Shown here in pieces: positions 38,681-42,072 of a stretch of 42,072 nt of DNA. The DNA is from Gammaproteobacteria bacterium (GTDB lineage: Bacteria > Pseudomonadota > Gammaproteobacteria > S012-40), in the NCBI GenBank assembly GCA_027021445.1, contig JALUUH010000081.1, forward strand, positions 1 through 42,072, written 5' to 3'. The notes under the pieces are model-generated. The model worked only from the letters and a program-made list of their open reading frames with translations. It was not told where the DNA came from and searched no databases. Position 1 is the stretch's first letter; every line of letters begins with the position of its first letter. A program made the translations under genes and the position numbers.

Positions 38681-39253
38681 ATGACTCCGAAAACCGTGTG
38701 GTGTGTTGTCTACGGCAATTATTCTCCACGTGAAGTGGACAGCATTTGGGCTACCAAAGATGATGCACTTGCAAGAGCTGATGAACTCCGTAAAGAAACT
38801 GGGGACGACAATTGGGATATAGAGATGTGGAGAATTCAAGATTATGGAATGACCTACAAGAATGAGAAAGTTCTGGCAAAAGATTATTCGCATGTTCCAA
38901 AGCCAAAACCCAGGTTATGGAAATGTACACGGTGCGGGGGACGGATACATCAGAGTGATAGTTCTATGTGGGAAATTTCCCTTGATTTGAGGCTTTCTTA
39001 TAGTTACCATCCAGAAGATATTATCCATTCAATTCCAAGAGACGGCTTCCGGAGAGATTACAATATATTTAAACGATATGGCAGAGTCACTTATAAGGAG
39101 ATAAAATTCTCTTACGACCTGTCTAAAGAATGGAAAGAAGAAGACTATCTAATTTGCCGGCACTGCCAGGGAGAGCTTGTAAAAGTTTTAGGAGAATTCT
39201 TCACAAGAATCAGCGACGAAGAGTATGAAAAATTAAAAATGATTAATCAATAA
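38654..39253 (+). CDS. two-part zinc protein, unknown
   Basis: 199 residues from ATG 38654; ATG 38681 is an equal choice. N-terminal domain VWCVVYGNYSPREVDSIWAT then KDDALARADELRKETG is like small domains that end many bacterial and phage proteins (aromatic strand then helix). The middle zinc ribbon is CTRCGGRIHQ ... CRHCQGE (residues ~92-180) with a large basic insert. Role unknown. Confidence 0.55.
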   Translation: MKCREERTVMTPKTVWCVVYGNYSPREVDSIWATKDDALARADELRKETGDDNWDIEMWRIQDYGMTYKNEKVLAKDYSHVPKPKPRLWKCTRCGGRIHQSDSSMWEISLDLRLSYSYHPEDIIHSIPRDGFRRDYNIFKRYGRVTYKEIKFSYDLSKEWKEEDYLICRHCQGELVKVLGEFFTRISDEEYEKLKMINQ

Positions 39254-39269
39254 TGGCATCAAGAACAAG

Positions 39270-39716
39270 ATGAAGCTCGATTATACGAAATGGAAGAGAG
39301 ACATAAGCCTGGATTCCGTAGCCCGTGCTCTATATAAAGCTCATAATGAAGTAAGAAAACTCCAATTAAGAAAGCATAAATACCCTGAACCTTTCCACGA
39401 CGTTGGTTGCGGCTTTATTTACCCGTTAGCTGATTTGAACAGTCTGTTCCAGAAAGATCAAAAGAGATTTTTTGAAATCACTGACAATCCTAAAGGTGTA
39501 TGGTTAAGAAGTAACAAACTGTTTTGCACTCATAATTCGTGCGTTATCTATTTCGGCTGCAAAGATGAGAAAATTAATGATCTTACATATATAAGCAAGG
39601 AACCGATAAGTTTTGCTATAAAACTTATAAAAAAGCTAAAAGAAGAAAGGTTAAGAGAATTAAGCGGAGATAAGGAACTTCTATCAAAATATAGAATCCA
39701 GCGTGATGGGGTGTAG
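39270..39716 (+). CDS. unknown protein, 148 residues
   Basis: Basic, helical N-terminus (VARALYKAHNEVRKLQLRKH), a middle with HDVGCGFIYPLADLNSLF and CTHNSCVIYFGCKDE, helical end. A-rich leader without ribosome site. Not recognised. Confidence 0.5.
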   Translation: MKLDYTKWKRDISLDSVARALYKAHNEVRKLQLRKHKYPEPFHDVGCGFIYPLADLNSLFQKDQKRFFEITDNPKGVWLRSNKLFCTHNSCVIYFGCKDEKINDLTYISKEPISFAIKLIKKLKEERLRELSGDKELLSKYRIQRDGV

Positions 39717-39730
39717 AAAGGAAAGAACAT
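39686..39730 (+). repeat. imperfect ~45-bp repeat, copy B
   Basis: Partner of 38634-38680. It spans the end of the 39270-39716 gene and the spacer after it. Confidence 0.55.
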
Positions 39731-39764
39731 CTCGATAACGGAAAATAATAGAAGGAGCTTTATC

Positions 39765-40127
39765 ATGAGTTTAAATGAACGCAGAGCAAAGTTCGTTTAC
39801 GAGGGTGCAAGGTTGCATGCAATCCAGTTAGAATGTCCAGTTATCCCAAAGTCGTGGGAGGAACGTGAAGAAGATTTCAAAGAACAATTTAGAGAATTAA
39901 TATTTGATTTATGCTCTGGTAAAAAGGAATTCCAGGATTTCGAAGAAGCGCACAACTCGTGGATGAGAAAGTATTTTGAAATGGGCTGGATTCATGGTGA
40001 AAAGTATGATCCGGAAAATAGAATACACCCGGATTTAGTGCCATACAATGAGCTTGATCCAAAGGAAAAAGTCAAAGATGAGGTCTTTGTTAGATTAGTT
40101 GAGATCGCGAGAGACTGCATTTGGTAG
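39765..40127 (+). CDS. RyR-domain protein
   Basis: 120 residues, AAGGAG 7 bases upstream. Residues ~61-110: AHNSWMRKYFEMGWIHGEKY, then NRIHPDLVPYNELDPKEKVK fits the RyR domain (HxxW...GWxxGxxxDxxxxxHPxLVPYxxLxxxEKxxD). RyR domains occur in ryanodine receptors and in bacterial and phage proteins, including ones tied to cyclic-nucleotide defence, where they may bind small ligands. Its phage role is not known; a ligand-sequestering role is one guess. Confidence 0.75.
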   Translation: MSLNERRAKFVYEGARLHAIQLECPVIPKSWEEREEDFKEQFRELIFDLCSGKKEFQDFEEAHNSWMRKYFEMGWIHGEKYDPENRIHPDLVPYNELDPKEKVKDEVFVRLVEIARDCIW

Positions 40128-40311
40128 TCATTACAACAATAGCACCTCAATGACGGAAAATGACAAATGAAAGACAAGACAAATTCCTTATTTTGGGTCA
40201 AGTGTTCATTTGCTGTAAATTGTAAAGTATTAATAAGCCTAAAATAGCCGTTTAGATCACTCGAAATAAGCCAAAGAAATTTTTGTTCTGATGGAAAAGG
40301 GAGATTATAGC

Positions 40312-40608
40312 ATGAGCTATGATGTAAAAATTATAATAAGAATTGAACCAGAGAAAATTGGACGATCTTCAAGGGCAGTATGCATGGTAAGAAAGTTGAA
40401 AGTTGATTTTCCATTGCTAGCTCCTATACAATTGGTTATGACGGATAATAACGGATCTGAAGTTGAGCAAATAAATGTCTACAAACTGAGCTACGATGTC
40501 GACGATAAATCATTCTGCGTTTCGTTTATGTATAGAATAGACGATGATTCTGTAACATTGGAAGAAGAAATAAAACACTGGGAAAAATTTGGCTTCAAAG
40601 AGGTATAA
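40312..40608 (+). CDS. small beta-rich protein, 98 residues
   Basis: ATG 40312 has GGGAGA 7 bases upstream; a start 7 codons earlier is less likely. Beta pattern DVKIIIRIEPEKIGRSSRAV, then INVYKLSYDVDDKSFCVSFM. Unrecognised. The spacer before it (40128-40311) holds nothing I can name. Confidence 0.5.
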   Translation: MSYDVKIIIRIEPEKIGRSSRAVCMVRKLKVDFPLLAPIQLVMTDNNGSEVEQINVYKLSYDVDDKSFCVSFMYRIDDDSVTLEEEIKHWEKFGFKEV

Positions 40609-40780
40609 GATTCTGGCACAGATACTCTCTATTTAAAGTGCTGATAGAAGATAGATATTATCAAATGAGATGATAGCTGGTCCTTGTATGAGAATATTTA
40701 TAATAAAATTGTTGCAAAATTTTGACAGTTTATATGGTAAAAAAAAGAGAGAAAACGACCGACAGCAAAAGGAGAAAAGT

Positions 40781-40990
40781 ATGATCAGAATTTCAGAACT
40801 TACCAAGAATCACATTGGCAAATGGGTAATCTACAACGACGGATTTAAAGAACCAGAAAGAGGAAGGATCAAAAGCTGGAATGATGAATATATCTTCGTC
40901 GTCTATGATCGCCCTGGAAGAGATATGAATAAGTTCACAGATTATACTGGAGTAGCAACAAAACCAGAAGACTTGAACTTTTATCCGTAA
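40781..40990 (+). CDS. conserved small phage protein, SH3-like
   Basis: 69 residues from ATG 40781 (AGGAGA 6 bases upstream). ISELTKNHIGKWVIYNDGFK, then GRIKSWNDEYIFVVYDRPGR and YTGVATKPEDLNF is a widespread phage/prophage pattern: an SH3-like barrel of unknown partner. Confidence 0.65.
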   Translation: MIRISELTKNHIGKWVIYNDGFKEPERGRIKSWNDEYIFVVYDRPGRDMNKFTDYTGVATKPEDLNFYP

Positions 40991-41031
40991 AAGAGAAAAC
41001 GTCAATTAATCATTTTTGGATGGAGAAAAAG

Positions 41032-41361
41032 ATGACGAAGAAGAATAACGACTGCTATCTTGATAGCAAGTTTAAGCAATGTTGTTGTAATTGCAAATAC
41101 TGGTGGCCTGTGCATTTCCACTGCAAATCCAATGAAGGCAAATCTTTGCGAAATCAGTTGCAATGTGCCTGTTCTATTCAAAAAGGATGGATCTGTGCAC
41201 ACCCAGAATTCAATATTGCCTATTATTTCGATATATCTGAACAACATTCAATCGGATGCGAACTATATGTGCCGAAAGCCGAGAAGATTCTTTGCGAGCA
41301 GCTTGACCACCCGTCATTCGTTGCACAGGGTGAGACTTTACCACCCGAAGATAGCCCGTAA
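41032..41361 (+). CDS. cysteine-rich phage protein
   Basis: 109 residues from ATG 41032 (GGAG upstream). CCCNCKYWWPVHFHC, then CACSIQKGWICAHPEFN and SIGCELY match a family of short cysteine-rich phage proteins I know as unknowns. Likely binds zinc. The C-terminus is acidic and proline-rich. Confidence 0.65.
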   Translation: MTKKNNDCYLDSKFKQCCCNCKYWWPVHFHCKSNEGKSLRNQLQCACSIQKGWICAHPEFNIAYYFDISEQHSIGCELYVPKAEKILCEQLDHPSFVAQGETLPPEDSP

Positions 41362-41489
41362 TATACAAGCAAACGGCACGGGAAAGAGATCACCGAAAAG
41401 CATCCGCTCCACCTATAGGCGATGAAATTCAGGATAAAAGTGTTACGAAAGTTTAGCAATTTATGTAGTGGAAATTGAATAGAAAAAAC

Positions 41490-41530
41490 GGCTCTCTGTC
41501 TCACAGTATTCCTATATATCCACTTCTTCC
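41490..41530 (+). repeat. 41-bp intergenic repeat, copy 1
   Basis: 34 of 41 bases match 41988-42028. The shared core cacagtat..cctatatatc may be a promoter or a regulatory site. It is followed here by AAAGGAGG and a nine-codon ORF. Confidence 0.6.
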
Positions 41531-41550
41531 AAAAGGAAAGGAGGCCAACA

Positions 41551-41580
41551 ATGAAGTGGATTTTCTTATATTGGAGCTGA
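41551..41580 (+). CDS. possible leader peptide, 9 residues
   Basis: MKWIFLYWS with a near-perfect ribosome site (AAAGGAGG, 7 bases upstream). Five of nine residues are aromatic. It may be a regulatory leader for 41613-41819. Too short to prove from sequence alone. Confidence 0.35.
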   Translation: MKWIFLYWS

Positions 41581-41612
41581 CTTAACGGAAAATTTATGGA
41601 GGACATATCGAG

Positions 41613-41819
41613 GTGCAGTACAGCGTCAAACAGCAAATTCAGGTTGTAGAGTGGGAAATCAAGCGAAGACAAAAAGTCTACCAGCGTCTGGTAGCATCCG
41701 GAAAAATGCGCCAGGTTGAAGCGGATTATCAGATCGGCGTTATGAAGGCCGTTCTCGTTACGCTGAATAGCATGAAAGAGCATATGGACCTGGTAAAAAC
41801 AGACAACCAGAACGAATAA
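41613..41819 (+). CDS. conserved phage protein of unknown role
   Basis: 68 residues, GTG start, GGAGG ~10 bases upstream. QVVEWEIKRRQKVYQRLVAS then GKMRQVEADYQIGVMKAVLV is a small helical family I recognise from many phages and prophages (basic helix, xVxxGxMxQxxADxxI). Function not known. Confidence 0.65.
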   Translation: MQYSVKQQIQVVEWEIKRRQKVYQRLVASGKMRQVEADYQIGVMKAVLVTLNSMKEHMDLVKTDNQNE

Positions 41820-41987
41820 ACGGCAAAATCGAGCATTATTAGTACGAGAACTAAACACTTCCAACTCTGCAAATAATCGAATGGATAGCAACTATTGTAA
41901 TCTACTGCATACATATTATAAATACATTTTGATATAATATTACGGAGTTTCAATTTTGTGTCGCTGTTGAAGCTGAACCTAAAAATT

Positions 41988-42028
41988 GGCTTTCTGTGTC
42001 ACAGTATCCCTATATATCTACCTCCCCC
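41988..42028 (+). repeat. 41-bp intergenic repeat, copy 2
   Basis: Partner of 41490-41530. It lies in the gap after 41819, where no gene is seen, and is followed by the GC hairpin at 42044-42060. Confidence 0.6.
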
Positions 42029-42043
42029 AAGCCTACCCCGGTG

Positions 42044-42060
42044 CCCCCGCCTATAGGGGG
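42044..42060. other. GC hairpin near the right edge
   Basis: CCCCC (42044-42048), loop GCCTATA, GGGGG (42056-42060), with extra G after. May be a terminator or an assembly-breaking structure. No T run follows within the window. Confidence 0.4.
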
Positions 42061-42072
42061 GGGTAAAAATTC

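Noticed and set aside
41223-41891. 222-codon minus-strand frame near the right end
   Set aside because: Runs antisense to two recognisable plus-strand genes (41032 and 41613) and has no start signals; judged a shadow.
1-42072. CRISPR array, integrase, transposase or diversity-generating retroelement
   Set aside because: No repeat-spacer array, no recombinase or reverse-transcriptase motifs, and no template/variable repeat pair seen. The only long exact repeat found is 1-99/915-1013.
1-42072. Circular or terminally redundant contig
   Set aside because: The left-end repeat matches an internal site, not the right end, so there is no evidence of closure.

Overview
This 42 kb window is part of the genome of a tailed double-stranded DNA phage, probably short-tailed (podovirus-like). 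It has a large terminase, a P22-type portal, a scaffold and an HK97-fold major capsid protein, but no recognisable tape measure, tail sheath or integrase. No replication polymerase, helicase, primase or endolysin was recognised, so the genome probably continues beyond the window or uses very divergent proteins. Eight proteins in the virion block begin with Sec-type signal sequences, most ending in x-Q after a small residue (AQ, GQ, SQ, PQ). That style is typical of the Bacteroidota/Chlorobiota/Ignavibacteria group, so I infer a host there. Good -35/-10 promoters (TTGACA/TATATT) and many clear Shine-Dalgarno sites are less typical of core Bacteroidota, so this is tentative.

Layout. Positions 1-25.5 kb read on the minus strand: terminase (23.8-25.5 kb), a possible small terminase or regulator (22.7-23.7 kb), then after a terminator a long, tightly coupled late operon. 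Its order is small basic and zinc proteins, HU-like protein, portal, scaffold, capsid, head-tail adaptors, a long run of exported or tail-associated proteins including beta-helix spikes, membrane proteins that may serve lysis, a large tail protein, a fibre, and two spike genes that share an identical start. Many junctions are ATGA, TAATG or TGATG overlaps. Positions 25.5-42 kb read on the plus strand: about 45 small early or accessory genes. They include a stand-alone PhoB/OmpR-type DNA-binding protein, many tiny membrane proteins and zinc-ribbon proteins, a C5 DNA methyltransferase, an RlmN-like radical SAM enzyme, an NMN-adenylyltransferase-like enzyme and a RyR-domain protein. An interrupted tRNA-like gene and a compact structured RNA also lie there.

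How it may work together. Two good sigma70-type promoters share one -10 region at 25.54 kb and fire in opposite directions, one into the early genes and one into terminase. The second early gene encodes a PhoB-like winged helix. The start of the late operon has four TGCA boxes at exact 10-bp spacing, placed as a pho box would be just upstream of a TATAAA. I infer that the early PhoB-like protein switches on the late operon. Hairpins ahead of the scaffold and capsid genes could set dosage steps.

Most notable observations: (1) the C5 methyltransferase gene appears to be dual-coding, with a second recognisable protein in the +1 frame; (2) exported proteins are interleaved with virion genes; (3) the tRNA-Leu-like gene carries an insert of about 190 nt; (4) a compact multi-branched RNA lies at 34.0-34.1 kb; (5) the proposed early-to-late switch; (6) an RlmN-like/NMNAT-like overlapping gene pair; (7) a small gene repeats the capsid protein's N-terminal motif and runs into a zinc-ribbon frame through a one-base shift.
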